Translations under genes and position numbers: made by a program | The notes under the pieces: generated by a model | Told to the model about the DNA's origin: nothing | The model's database searches: none | What the model saw: only the letters and a program-made list of their open reading frames with translations | Assembly (NCBI GenBank): GCA_964558465.1 | Contig: CAZLEF010000059.1 | Coordinates: forward strand, 1 to 44,387 | DNA from: JACJYC01 sp964558465 | GTDB lineage: Bacteria; Bacteroidota; Bacteroidia; Chitinophagales; Saprospiraceae | Length of the DNA: 44,387 nucleotides | Direction: 5' to 3' | Part shown: positions 8,029 through 14,866 of the stretch, in pieces | Layout: each line of letters begins with the position of its first letter | Position numbering within the stretch: position 1 is the first letter of the stretch

Positions 8029-8049
8029 ATCTTTGAAGTACTCAAAGAT
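8029..8049. promoter_or_regulatory. Perfect dyad ATCTTTGA-AGTAC-TCAAAGAT
   Basis: An 8-bp arm repeats as its exact reverse complement across 5 bp, between the HTH gene and the helicase gene. Half-sites of the same motif (TCAAAGAT, read on the plus strand) occur at 10336-10342 before the 617-aa gene and at 13779-13785 before the integrase. Because ATCTTTG also overlaps a TAnnTTTG promoter box, the motif may combine promoter and operator. The adjacent HTH protein is a natural candidate to bind it. Confidence 0.6.
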
Positions 8050-8077
8050 TGACGGTCAGGGGTGGAACATGCCAGTT

Positions 8078-8416
8078 TCATCCCTTTCTTTTTGCTCTTT
8101 TCAGTAATGGTTGGCCGGGCGTCCGGGGCGTTTTCCCCTGGGCCAGGCTGGTCACTTGCTCCCTCGAAAACCGGACCGATTTACCGATATACAGGCGGGT
8201 CAGATTTCCGGCGCGTGCGTGGTTTCCAATCGTACTTGGTGAAACGCCCAACAGGCGGGCGGATTCTTTTGTGGTTAGTAGTTGTCCAGGGTCGGGTTCT
8301 TGAATTTCAACTGTCGGGGCACTTGGTTTGTGATGTTTCAGGCAAACGTTGACACAATCTATAATGAGCGTTTGCAAATCATCAACCGGCATTTCAATTA
8401 GCATTAACTTTTGCAT
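8078..8416 (-). CDS. Excisionase-like helix-turn-helix protein
   Basis: A 112-aa protein with a MerR/Xis-type winged HTH at about residues 47-98, containing LLTTKESARLLGVSPSTI, then the RLYIGKSVRFSREQV wing. This layout is typical of the small DNA-binding proteins in Bacteroidota integrative elements that act as excisionase or as regulator. The N-terminal 35 residues are helical and may dimerise. It lies between the unknown 617-aa gene and the helicase. It may bind the dyad at 8029-8049 and help the integrase excise the island. Confidence 0.82.
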   Translation of the reverse strand: MQKLMLIEMPVDDLQTLIIDCVNVCLKHHKPSAPTVEIQEPDPGQLLTTKESARLLGVSPSTIGNHARAGNLTRLYIGKSVRFSREQVTSLAQGKTPRTPGQPLLKRAKRKG

Positions 8417-8476
8417 ACCAATATTTTTGATTGCAAAGTTTCAGCCTTGAAAATTGCCGTTGTTGCCGTTATTGCA

Positions 8477-10330
8477 TTATGGCAATTTGGGCAATAAAGC
8501 AGTTAGGTTTTTTTTCAATTCATCAAAATTTTTTGGCCTGTTTCGGGTAGAACGAGAACCTATGCTTATTTGAAATTTGGCAGCTATCAAAGGGACAATC
8601 TTCTCATCGGGCCATTTTTCGCGTAAATATCCTCTTTTGTTAAGGACGTCTACCAATACTCCTATTTCTGTTTTTTTTCCAATCCATTTTAAAGTTTCGC
8701 TTACCAGTCCCATTTGTTGCAAAACTCCTTCCACACGTTGAGCCAATTCTGGTTCTACAAAAATTGCTTCAAAATTTAGTTGAGCTAAAGTATTCTCCTT
8801 AGCAGTTTCGGGAGGGATTCCAAGACCCCTTGACCTCAAAAAGTCGTCTTTGCGTTTTTGAAATTCCTTTTTGAATTTCATTTTAGCAATATCCCAACAA
8901 GGGCTACCGTTGCTTCCACCTTCCATCACATCCCTAAAAACCGAATCTAAAAAGTAGGCACTTAATTGGGGACTATTTAACAAATCAACAGATTCAAATA
9001 CTTTATCCACCATCTCGATAATGTTCACCTCTCCTTTTCCTTTAAGCTCATAGTTATTAAAATCCGTAAGAAGATGTTGGTTAAATGAATGGACAAAAAC
9101 GGACCATTCGTCTTTTGACATTCCTATTTCCAAGGCACCCCTCAAAATTTCGGCGGTAGAATCGCAGCAAACGGTGGTCATAGTTTTCCCTTCCTTTCTA
9201 ATATTATCCATTAGTTCACCCCTTTCAGCAAATCGCTTTTTGTCTCTTTCATTTGGAGGTATGGAAAATAACATCGCGACAAAAACAACTGTATTTGAAT
9301 TGGTCAACCGGTCAACCTTTTCTTCCTGGGTTACTGAAAGCAATTCATGGGATGGTATTTTCAATTCACCCTGAAAAAATTTTTCCTCTAAGGACAAAAG
9401 CCAAATTCTGAACTCAACAAAAACAGTAGTGTGGAAACGTACAAAGGCGTACATATGGGCCCGGGAGTTTGGGGTTTTATCCCCCGCTTTTCGGGTTTCA
9501 TTTCCTTGCTCATCTATTTCAATCCAGCGCGGGACGGTACGCCACTTTTCTGCTTTGGAAACCCTTTCCAACTCATCGGCTAATTCTTGCTCTTTTTTCC
9601 TGATAGCTTCTTGCTGGAGCTGGTCGTTTGCTTCTCTGCCGATTTTTATAAGGTTTTCTTTGAAGTCTTTTGCAATCTCCAAACAGTTGTGGGTTAAAGA
9701 AACAATGATTTCCTCGCTTGTAATATCGTAGGATGGTATAGCTTCTCCTTGTTCATTGTAGGCCAAAATCAATTCCCTCACTTTGGGTTCCAAACCCGAA
9801 TCAATCTCTGCAAACAAGGTTTCAAACTTTTTTGGTATAGGTGGATTGTGAGCAGGTTGTCCTGCTTTTCCCGACATCTCTTTTGGAAAATCGGTTTCCA
9901 ATTTTATTAAATCAGCAAGATGGTATTGATAGCGTCTATAACCCATCCGGTTTGCCAATAGTCCTGTCAACGCTCGTGAAATTGATTTTACCCTTTCTTC
10001 TGGAATATCCGACCAGGGATATTTTACCTCGTTGGTTGGGGGTATAGGTTTTATTCCGGACGCTGCATCGTGTAAGTATGCATCCAGCCTTTCAATCCAT
10101 TCTTCGTCTGAACCCTGTTCAAAATCATATAGAAACCATGCCCGACACATTTTTTCATATTCTTTTACCGCAATCTCTTCCTTTTCCTTCAGGAATTTCA
10201 GGCGAGTTTCCGGGCTTAGAGGCGCTAATTGCCGGTTCAGATTTATTTGGATTTGAGTATCAAAAATGCGGTCGGCTTTTTCGCGGGCATCCACCAAAAT
10301 TTGCGCTGCTTGTTGGTTGTATTTTTTCAT
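8477..10330 (-). CDS. Island protein of unknown function, 617 aa
   Basis: I chose the start at 10330 (MKKYNQQAAQ). A longer frame to 10618 exists, but its extra 96 residues overlap the upstream gene and look like an antisense-type artefact. The protein is soluble, helical and charged, with a coiled-coil-like stretch around 230-270. No catalytic motif is recognised. The C-terminal 70 residues (LKWIGKKTEIGVLVDVLN, later SRSTRNR) recall the C-terminal helical domain of RteC-like proteins, but only weakly. The gene appears more AT-rich than the 618-aa gene before it. Its start follows that gene's stop by 31 bp, and an ATCTTTGAG half-site precedes the ATG. Confidence 0.7.
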   Translation of the reverse strand: MKKYNQQAAQILVDAREKADRIFDTQIQINLNRQLAPLSPETRLKFLKEKEEIAVKEYEKMCRAWFLYDFEQGSDEEWIERLDAYLHDAASGIKPIPPTNEVKYPWSDIPEERVKSISRALTGLLANRMGYRRYQYHLADLIKLETDFPKEMSGKAGQPAHNPPIPKKFETLFAEIDSGLEPKVRELILAYNEQGEAIPSYDITSEEIIVSLTHNCLEIAKDFKENLIKIGREANDQLQQEAIRKKEQELADELERVSKAEKWRTVPRWIEIDEQGNETRKAGDKTPNSRAHMYAFVRFHTTVFVEFRIWLLSLEEKFFQGELKIPSHELLSVTQEEKVDRLTNSNTVVFVAMLFSIPPNERDKKRFAERGELMDNIRKEGKTMTTVCCDSTAEILRGALEIGMSKDEWSVFVHSFNQHLLTDFNNYELKGKGEVNIIEMVDKVFESVDLLNSPQLSAYFLDSVFRDVMEGGSNGSPCWDIAKMKFKKEFQKRKDDFLRSRGLGIPPETAKENTLAQLNFEAIFVEPELAQRVEGVLQQMGLVSETLKWIGKKTEIGVLVDVLNKRGYLREKWPDEKIVPLIAAKFQISIGSRSTRNRPKNFDELKKNLTALLPKLP

Positions 10331-10361
10331 AAACTCAAAGATTGACTTTAAAAAATTGCGG

Positions 10362-12218
10362 TCATTTGCACTTACCCCCCCCTTCCAAATTTTTTCGTGT
10401 GTGTGTGACGAGCGGGTCCCAGCGATTACTCCGCAAAACGAGTAGAGATTTATCCCCCCCTCCCTTCCAGGGTTTGTAATTCGGGTTAAACGCCTGGCCG
10501 CCATGTTGGGCGGCGTGGTGATCCAACCGGCAAGGGTCGGAGCAAAACTTATGTCGCTTGTTCTTGGGTAAAAACAGCTTGCTGCATTGGGTGCAGGGCA
10601 CACTGTTTTTGTCAACATATACTACCCGTTCCCCTTCTTCCTGTTTTCCCGCGTTAACGATTGTCGTTAAGTCCTTGCTTTTTTCCACCTCTGGCCCGGC
10701 CTTGTTTTCGTTTAGGGAAAACCCGATTTGTCGCCGGTGGTGGTGTTCAAACGGGTTTGGTCCCTTACCGTCCAGGTAATCAATACACGCCTTTTTAAGT
10801 TGCTCAACGGCTGCCGGTGTCCCATCCTGGCCCAGGTACATTTTCAAAACTTGTTCGGCCTTTAGTTCCTGCTCCCTGGCTAACGCCGGATGCCCCATTG
10901 CCTGGAACTTCCGGGCGGCCTCCAGGTACAGGAGCGCGGGCACGCCGTCAATTTCATCAATCCCCGGATTGATCTTATCCCCGGATTGCGGGGTCTGCTT
11001 CCAATTCGCCGTGGGTGCGGAGGGTGCAGGCCGGGCAGCAATCAATATATCTTTATAGGCTTCCGGGATTTCATCAAAGTTAACCCGGAAAACCGGTTGT
11101 TGCAAATTTTCAAGGCTGTACAATTCATTGGGGGCAAGGGGTAGCGGCGGCGGCGGCGTGTTTTCCTCGATTCGGCGAATTGCAGCCCGGAACCACTGCT
11201 GCATTTTGTTGCCGGTGGCGTTCAGGAAGTCGGCAAAGATCGGCGCTGAAAAGTCGTATTGACTTGGCACAACCTTTTCTTCAATCCCCGATCCTTTGCG
11301 ATGGGCTTCGTTCAGGATAATTGAAACAACCAGGACAAACAGGCAGATAACCGTAAACCAGGCCATGCCCCCGCCGTATGCGCTCACCTGGTTGTCAATT
11401 TTGGCAACGGATAAGGCGTTGAATGTTGAAACGCTGTCTTTGCGGGCGGAATACTCCAGGTTTGCGGCCTCCAGTGCGGTTTTTCTTCTTGTGGCGGCCT
11501 CTGATAGTTCCCGGCCTTTGTCGATCTCCAGGGCGGCCAATTTGCCGTCCCGCTCCGCTTCCAAATCGGCTTTGCCTTGTTTTACTTTTGCCTTTTGGCT
11601 AAAGTAATTTTCACCCGTGGCGGCCTCCCTGGCTGCAAGGTTTTTCCATTCCGTTTCCTTGGCTCCAATTTGGCTTTTGCAGGCTGTTGTGATTGCGGCG
11701 GCCTGGCTTGCATATCTGGTAACTATTTCGGCGCTGTCGGCCTGATAGGTCTGCAAGGCAATGACCCGGCCTGCCTTGTAGGCAGTATCAGCGGCGGCGG
11801 TTGTTTTCTGATCCGCTGCCGGTGCAACGGCTGCAACCATTGTTTTGGAACCCTGAAAACTCAAAACCCCGGATGTTGCCAGGAGGGCGACGGTGGCCAG
11901 GAGGATAAAGACGGTCATAAGAAGATCCAACCCCCGGAAACGCCGGTATAAAACAGCCTGGCAACTATACGGCAGGAACTTGCGCAACCCAACCTCCAGG
12001 AATGCGGTTCCGATAATTGCGCCGGTTGTGGCTGCTGTGGGTGCGTACTCCGGCCAAAAGTCTGCAAGGGAGGAATAAACCAAGTTGTAAATAATGCCGA
12101 ATTCGGTAAAGGCTGAAACCAATTGGGCAAAGAAACCCAATTTATAAAGGGTGGGGGTAAGGGTGGCGTAACGATTAAAAAAATCGTTATCCTTGGGCAA
12201 AGAGTGAAAAGTTTTCAT
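10362..12218 (-). CDS. Membrane protein with coiled coil and zinc finger, unknown
   Basis: A 618-aa protein. Hydrophobic segments lie at about 25-50, 62-80 and 98-120, followed by an Ala/Lys/Glu-rich coiled coil (about 140-280) and a fourth membrane segment (285-303). The long C-terminal part has a Pro-rich linker near 354-362 and ends with a CxxC-X13-CxxxC zinc site (C542, C545, C559, C563) in a KFCSDPCR context. Transmembrane helices, a coiled coil between helices 3 and 4, and a C-terminal zinc finger make an unusual mix that I do not recognise. It is placed right after the integrase in transcription order and before the 617-aa gene, which suggests a joint role. Confidence 0.7.
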   Translation of the reverse strand: MKTFHSLPKDNDFFNRYATLTPTLYKLGFFAQLVSAFTEFGIIYNLVYSSLADFWPEYAPTAATTGAIIGTAFLEVGLRKFLPYSCQAVLYRRFRGLDLLMTVFILLATVALLATSGVLSFQGSKTMVAAVAPAADQKTTAAADTAYKAGRVIALQTYQADSAEIVTRYASQAAAITTACKSQIGAKETEWKNLAAREAATGENYFSQKAKVKQGKADLEAERDGKLAALEIDKGRELSEAATRRKTALEAANLEYSARKDSVSTFNALSVAKIDNQVSAYGGGMAWFTVICLFVLVVSIILNEAHRKGSGIEEKVVPSQYDFSAPIFADFLNATGNKMQQWFRAAIRRIEENTPPPPLPLAPNELYSLENLQQPVFRVNFDEIPEAYKDILIAARPAPSAPTANWKQTPQSGDKINPGIDEIDGVPALLYLEAARKFQAMGHPALAREQELKAEQVLKMYLGQDGTPAAVEQLKKACIDYLDGKGPNPFEHHHRRQIGFSLNENKAGPEVEKSKDLTTIVNAGKQEEGERVVYVDKNSVPCTQCSKLFLPKNKRHKFCSDPCRLDHHAAQHGGQAFNPNYKPWKGGGDKSLLVLRSNRWDPLVTHTRKNLEGGGKCK

Positions 12219-12443
12219 CTTTGTTACGTTTAGATTTTTCTAAATACCCCTGCCGGTGTTGCTGTCCAGGCTGCCGGTGGGGGTTTGTTGTTTTTAGTGC
12301 TGCGGGCGTTCGTCCCCGGTGACGTTAAAATCCTATCCTAAATTTCAAAATTGGGGTTCATTTTTGACAAAGGGGTTGCTAAGAAATGCTAAGGTTTTGA
12401 AAAAGTATTTCCAGTGTAATTATTCCCCTTTTATATCTTACCT

Positions 12444-12486
12444 GGTGACGCAAGTGACGCAAGTGATGGTCAAAAAAACATTTTTA
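12444..12486 (+). repeat. 9-bp direct repeats, inverted partner of 6501-6544
   Basis: The gap between the 618-aa gene and the integrase carries the AGTGACGCA-type 9-bp repeats and a following A-rich stretch up to the integrase stop codon. It matches the minus strand at 6501-6544 with few changes. The two copies are inverted and 5.9 kb apart. The rest of the gap (12219-12443) shows no gene. Confidence 0.65.
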
Positions 12487-13773
12487 CTCCGCTTTCCTCA
12501 AATACCGTTGTCCCCGGCGCATGGCAATTTGTTTGGCCATATTTTGGGCGTTCAGTCTGCCGTCAATGCAGATATAACCCATAAACTGTTTTTCGGTGGC
12601 GTGGCCGGTGATCTTCATTATATTGATTGCGGGCACCCCCAACAAATACAAGTTGGTAGCAAAGCTCCGGCGCGCTACGTGGGTAGTGATCAGATCACAT
12701 TTTTCCAAATCTACCTCTTGCCGTTTCCCGGCCTTGTTCACCACAACCCGGACGGTTTCGGTCATCCCCGCCAACCGGCAAAGCTCTTTCAGGTAATCAT
12801 TCATTTTCTGACTGCTGATCCTGGGCGGGTTGTAATGGTATTTGGCCAGGAGGTCGGCGGCTTCCGGTAAAAAGGGAATTACAACATGTTCGCCGGTTTT
12901 TTGGGTGGTGATCTCTAACATCTTTTCCCCTTGTTCCTCGATAACGTGGCCCGGCTCGATCCGGTTAAAATCGGAATAGCGAAGCCCCGTATAACAGCCG
13001 ATTAAAAACAAGTCCCGGACCCGCTCTAACCTTTCGTTGCCGGATAAGTCAAGGTTAAAAAGGGTGTCCAGTTCATCAAAGGTCAGGGCTATATGGGTAA
13101 CCTTTTCCTTTTTGATCGAAAATCCGGTATAGGCGGTATTGCTGTGCAATTTCCGGCGCTGCGCTTCCCGCATGAATTGCCGGACAACGGATAAAACCTT
13201 TGCCGCATAGTTGGCGGAAAATTCGCGGGGTGGGCTGTACATCCAATTTGTAAACCCGTGGGCGAAGTTGTGGTCGATTTCATCGAAGGCCAGGCGGGCG
13301 CTTTGATCCTGTGCAAATTCGGAAAGATAATTGGAGACGGTTAATAAAACTTTCCAGGTTCCCCGCTTGCCGGTCAGGCTGTTTTGGCGCTCGCCGACAA
13401 ATTGGGCGGCAAACTCCGGCAGGGTGGGCAAACGCTGGATTTCCTCTGCCGGTCGTTCGACCTGACCGGTCCGGTAAAGGATCTCTTTCCGGAAGTCCTC
13501 CGGGGAAATTTGGCCGGTCGTCTCAATGTAAATTTGGGTAACCAGGTTTTCCAGGTCATTCAGCAATCGGTTCACCTCAACCAATGCATCATTATTACCG
13601 GCATACTTTGCCCGCTGGGCTTTGCTGTCCCATTGTTTGGCTTTCAGCTTGGCTCCTACGCCATAGCGCAAGACCTGGTTATTGTAGCGGAGAACAAGAA
13701 CGATATAGGCTTCGCCGTCCTTGGCAGGGATAAGATTAAACCTGACTTTGGGGATTCCCAATATTTTAGGCAT
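12484..13773 (-). CDS. Tyrosine recombinase (island integrase)
   Basis: This 429-aa protein has an arm-binding N-terminal domain (about 1-105), a SAM-like core-binding domain (about 118-215) and a catalytic domain with R265 (TGLRYSD), H365-x-x-R368 (THVARRS), H391 (TGHATEKQ) and nucleophile Y400. All signature residues of an active tyrosine recombinase are present. It lies 167 bp from attR, and repeats suitable as arm sites lie between. It should integrate the element into the 3' end of tRNA-Pro and, with the HTH protein, excise it. The family is the usual Bacteroidota tyrosine integrase type. Confidence 0.95.
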   Translation of the reverse strand: MPKILGIPKVRFNLIPAKDGEAYIVLVLRYNNQVLRYGVGAKLKAKQWDSKAQRAKYAGNNDALVEVNRLLNDLENLVTQIYIETTGQISPEDFRKEILYRTGQVERPAEEIQRLPTLPEFAAQFVGERQNSLTGKRGTWKVLLTVSNYLSEFAQDQSARLAFDEIDHNFAHGFTNWMYSPPREFSANYAAKVLSVVRQFMREAQRRKLHSNTAYTGFSIKKEKVTHIALTFDELDTLFNLDLSGNERLERVRDLFLIGCYTGLRYSDFNRIEPGHVIEEQGEKMLEITTQKTGEHVVIPFLPEAADLLAKYHYNPPRISSQKMNDYLKELCRLAGMTETVRVVVNKAGKRQEVDLEKCDLITTHVARRSFATNLYLLGVPAINIMKITGHATEKQFMGYICIDGRLNAQNMAKQIAMRRGQRYLRKAE

Positions 13774-13797
13774 ATACTCAAAGATTTCCCCAAAGAT
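13774..13797 (-). promoter_or_regulatory. Integrase promoter / ATCTTTG repeat
   Basis: Read on the minus strand, TATCTTTG (13797-13790) fits the TAnnTTTG -7 box, and a second ATCTTTG follows 12 bp later just before the integrase ATG. No clear -33 TTTG was found. The motif is shared with 8029-8049 and 10336-10342. Confidence 0.45.
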
Positions 13798-13917
13798 AAG
13801 GATAGTTTGTTATTTAGTCGTTTTTTTAGTCATTTTTTATTGATAGATGATGTTAAATAGTAGCAATTGGCGGCACTCTTGTTTTTTAACTCTTTATTTA
13901 TAAAGGTTTTCAGGCAT

Positions 13918-13935
13918 CAGCATTTGCCAGCATTT
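13918..13935 (+). repeat. Direct repeat CAGCATTT beside attR
   Basis: Two copies of CAGCATTT (13918-13925 and 13928-13935) are spaced 10 bp apart, just before attR. Position and spacing suggest integrase or excisionase arm sites. Too short to be certain. Confidence 0.4.
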
Positions 13936-13940
13936 ATTTA

Positions 13941-13964
13941 GGTTCACATCCTGTCACCCCGACA
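13941..13964. other. attR, right attachment site of the island
   Basis: It matches attL (541-564) at 23 of 24 positions. It is the stranded 3' end of the original tRNA-Pro, directly followed by that gene's native terminator hairpin. Confidence 0.88.
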
Positions 13965-13967
13965 ACA

Positions 13968-13996
13968 GGCCATTGCAATGCAATGGCCTTTGTTTT
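13968..13996 (+). terminator. Native tRNA-Pro terminator hairpin
   Basis: GGCCATTGC (13968-13976) pairs perfectly with GCAATGGCC (13980-13988) across a 3-nt loop, followed by a T-rich run. It sits four bases after the tRNA end at attR, so it was the terminator of tRNA-Pro before the island came in. Confidence 0.78.
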
Positions 13997-14015
13997 CTCA
14001 CAAAAGCGCTCTGAA

Positions 14016-14270
14016 ATGACACCTACCCATAAAGTTTACATCCTGCGCAGCAGGAAATCCCTCCGTTTTTACACCGGTTGCACTGACGATCCGACCCGGA
14101 GAGTAGAATTTCACAATTCCGGTACGACTAAATCCACCAGAAATGGTATCCCTTGGGAAATTGTTTGGACCAGTGAACTCCTGAATAAACCCAATGCAAT
14201 GGAGCTTGAAAAGAAAATCAAAAAACGCGGAGCTCGGCGCTTCCTGCTAGACCTGAATATTTCTATTTAG
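14016..14270 (+). CDS. GIY-YIG nuclease-domain protein, copy 1
   Basis: An 84-aa protein from the ATG at 14016. An earlier in-frame ATG at 13983 lies within the terminator stem and is less likely. The sequence shows the GIY-YIG core as VYIL (residues 7-10) and FYTGC, with the conserved R of RRVEFHNSG, and later E/K-rich helices. It fits the short UPF0213/YhbQ-like class of single-domain GIY-YIG proteins, common in Bacteroidota and often in several copies. It lies directly behind the tRNA-Pro terminator and is identical to copy 2. Whether it cuts DNA, and whether it drives the duplication of its tRNA neighbourhood, is unknown. Confidence 0.85.
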   Translation: MTPTHKVYILRSRKSLRFYTGCTDDPTRRVEFHNSGTTKSTRNGIPWEIVWTSELLNKPNAMELEKKIKKRGARRFLLDLNISI

Positions 14271-14306
14271 CCTCTTACCTTTTATTTCCGGTTGGGAATG
14301 CCGTTT

Positions 14307-14415
14307 CGGGGTGTAGCTCAGCCCGCCACGCCCAAAGCGTGGACGGCTGGGGGCCGTGTGGCCGCAGGTTCAGCACGAAGTACATGACCATAGGGAATAA
14401 ATCCTGTCACCCCGA
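14307..14415 (+). pseudogene. tRNA-Pro pseudogene with two insertions
   Basis: All parts of tRNA-Pro are present in order, but the D-arm holds the 17-bp palindrome and about 28 extra bases (around 14372-14399) split the T-loop. The D-stem is lost, so a normal cloverleaf cannot form. Its 3' end repeats the att core (14401-14417). Confidence 0.85.
14326..14342. repeat. 17-bp palindrome (copy 2)
   Basis: CCACGC-CCAAA-GCGTGG, identical to the copy at 434 and at the same place in a tRNA-Pro D-arm. Confidence 0.85.
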
Positions 14416-14420
14416 CAACA

Positions 14421-14449
14421 GGCCATTGCAATGCAATGGCCTTTGTTTT
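14421..14449 (+). terminator. Second copy of the tRNA-Pro terminator
   Basis: Identical hairpin and T-rich tail to 13968-13996, 453 bp downstream, behind the tRNA-Pro pseudogene. Confidence 0.7.
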
Positions 14450-14468
14450 CTCACAAAAGCGCTCTGAA

Positions 14469-14723
14469 ATGACACCTACCCATAAAGTTTACATCCTGCG
14501 CAGCAGGAAATCCCTCCGTTTTTACACCGGTTGCACTGACGATCCGACCCGGAGAGTAGAATTTCACAATTCCGGTACGACTAAATCCACCAGAAATGGT
14601 ATCCCTTGGGAAATTGTTTGGACCAGTGAACTCCTGAATAAACCCAATGCAATGGAGCTTGAAAAGAAAATCAAAAAACGCGGAGCTCGGCGCTTCCTGC
14701 TAGACCTGAATATTTCTATTTAG
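14469..14723 (+). CDS. GIY-YIG nuclease-domain protein, copy 2
   Basis: An 84-aa protein identical to the one at 14016, and the flanking DNA is identical too. It lies between the tRNA-Pro pseudogene at 14307 and the one at 14760. Two intact copies without a single difference suggest either very recent duplication or selection with gene conversion. Gene family and residues are as for copy 1. Confidence 0.85.
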   Translation: MTPTHKVYILRSRKSLRFYTGCTDDPTRRVEFHNSGTTKSTRNGIPWEIVWTSELLNKPNAMELEKKIKKRGARRFLLDLNISI

Positions 14724-14778
14724 CCTCTTACCTTTTATTTCCGGTTGGGAATGCCGTTTCGGGGTGTAGCTCAGCCCG

Positions 14779-14795
14779 CCACGCCCAAAGCGTGG
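14779..14795. repeat. 17-bp palindrome (copy 3)
   Basis: CCACGC-CCAAA-GCGTGG in the D-arm of the third broken tRNA-Pro. Confidence 0.85.
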
Positions 14796-14807
14796 ACGGC
14801 TGGGGGC

Positions 14808-14824
14808 CCACGCCGTCGGCGTGG
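14808..14824. repeat. 17-bp palindrome (copy 4)
   Basis: CCACGC-CGTCG-GCGTGG, placed in the anticodon arm of the third broken tRNA-Pro. The loop differs from copies 1-3, so this is a separate insertion. Confidence 0.85.
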
Positions 14825-14866
14825 CAGGTTTAGCACGAAGGACACGAACAAAACGAATACATCCCC

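Larger units (their letters stand above)
565..13964. mobile_element. Integrative island in tRNA-Pro, about 13.4 kb
   Basis: The island lies between direct repeats 541-564 and 13941-13964. All of its genes are on the minus strand: integrase, two unknown large genes, HTH, D5-type helicase, DUF6371 primase-like protein, Type IIL restriction-modification enzyme, DUF5681-like protein, pentapeptide-TIR. No relaxase, conjugation, terminase or structural phage gene was found. It is best described as a self-integrating, possibly self-replicating satellite or mobilisable element carrying defence cargo. The boundaries are well supported; the transfer route is unknown. Confidence 0.85.
13948..14808 (+). 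repeat. Tandem duplication of a 408-bp tRNA-Pro/GIY-YIG unit
   Basis: Segments 13948-14355 and 14401-14808 appear identical base for base with a period of 453 bp. Each begins in the 3' end of tRNA-Pro, passes a terminator hairpin and a GIY-YIG gene, and ends inside a broken tRNA-Pro copy. The 45 bp between them (14356-14400) is unique. Identity over 408 bp, including non-coding bases, points to recent duplication or active gene conversion. Confidence 0.93.
14760..14831 (+). pseudogene. tRNA-Pro pseudogene with two palindromes
   Basis: The 5' part matches the other broken copies, with the palindrome in the D-arm. A second palindrome of the same family replaces the 3' half of the anticodon arm (14808-14824). 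After CAGGTT it continues with AGCACGAAG, as the pseudogene at 14307 does, then diverges. No acceptor 3' strand remains. Confidence 0.8.

Noticed and set aside
10331..10618. N-terminal extension of the 617-aa protein to 713 aa
   Set aside because: It overlaps the 3' end of the 618-aa gene, has a composition unlike the rest, and a good start (MKKYNQQ) lies at 10330.
12319..12870. Plus-strand gene with VTQVTQV motif
   Set aside because: It mostly runs antisense to the integrase; the motif only reflects the 9-bp repeats.
565..13964. Conjugative element or complete prophage
   Set aside because: No relaxase, VirB/Tra, terminase, portal or capsid protein could be recognised.
13983..14015. Earlier ATG for the GIY-YIG gene
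   Set aside because: It lies in the stem of the tRNA-Pro terminator; the ATG at 14016 gives the family-typical N-terminus.
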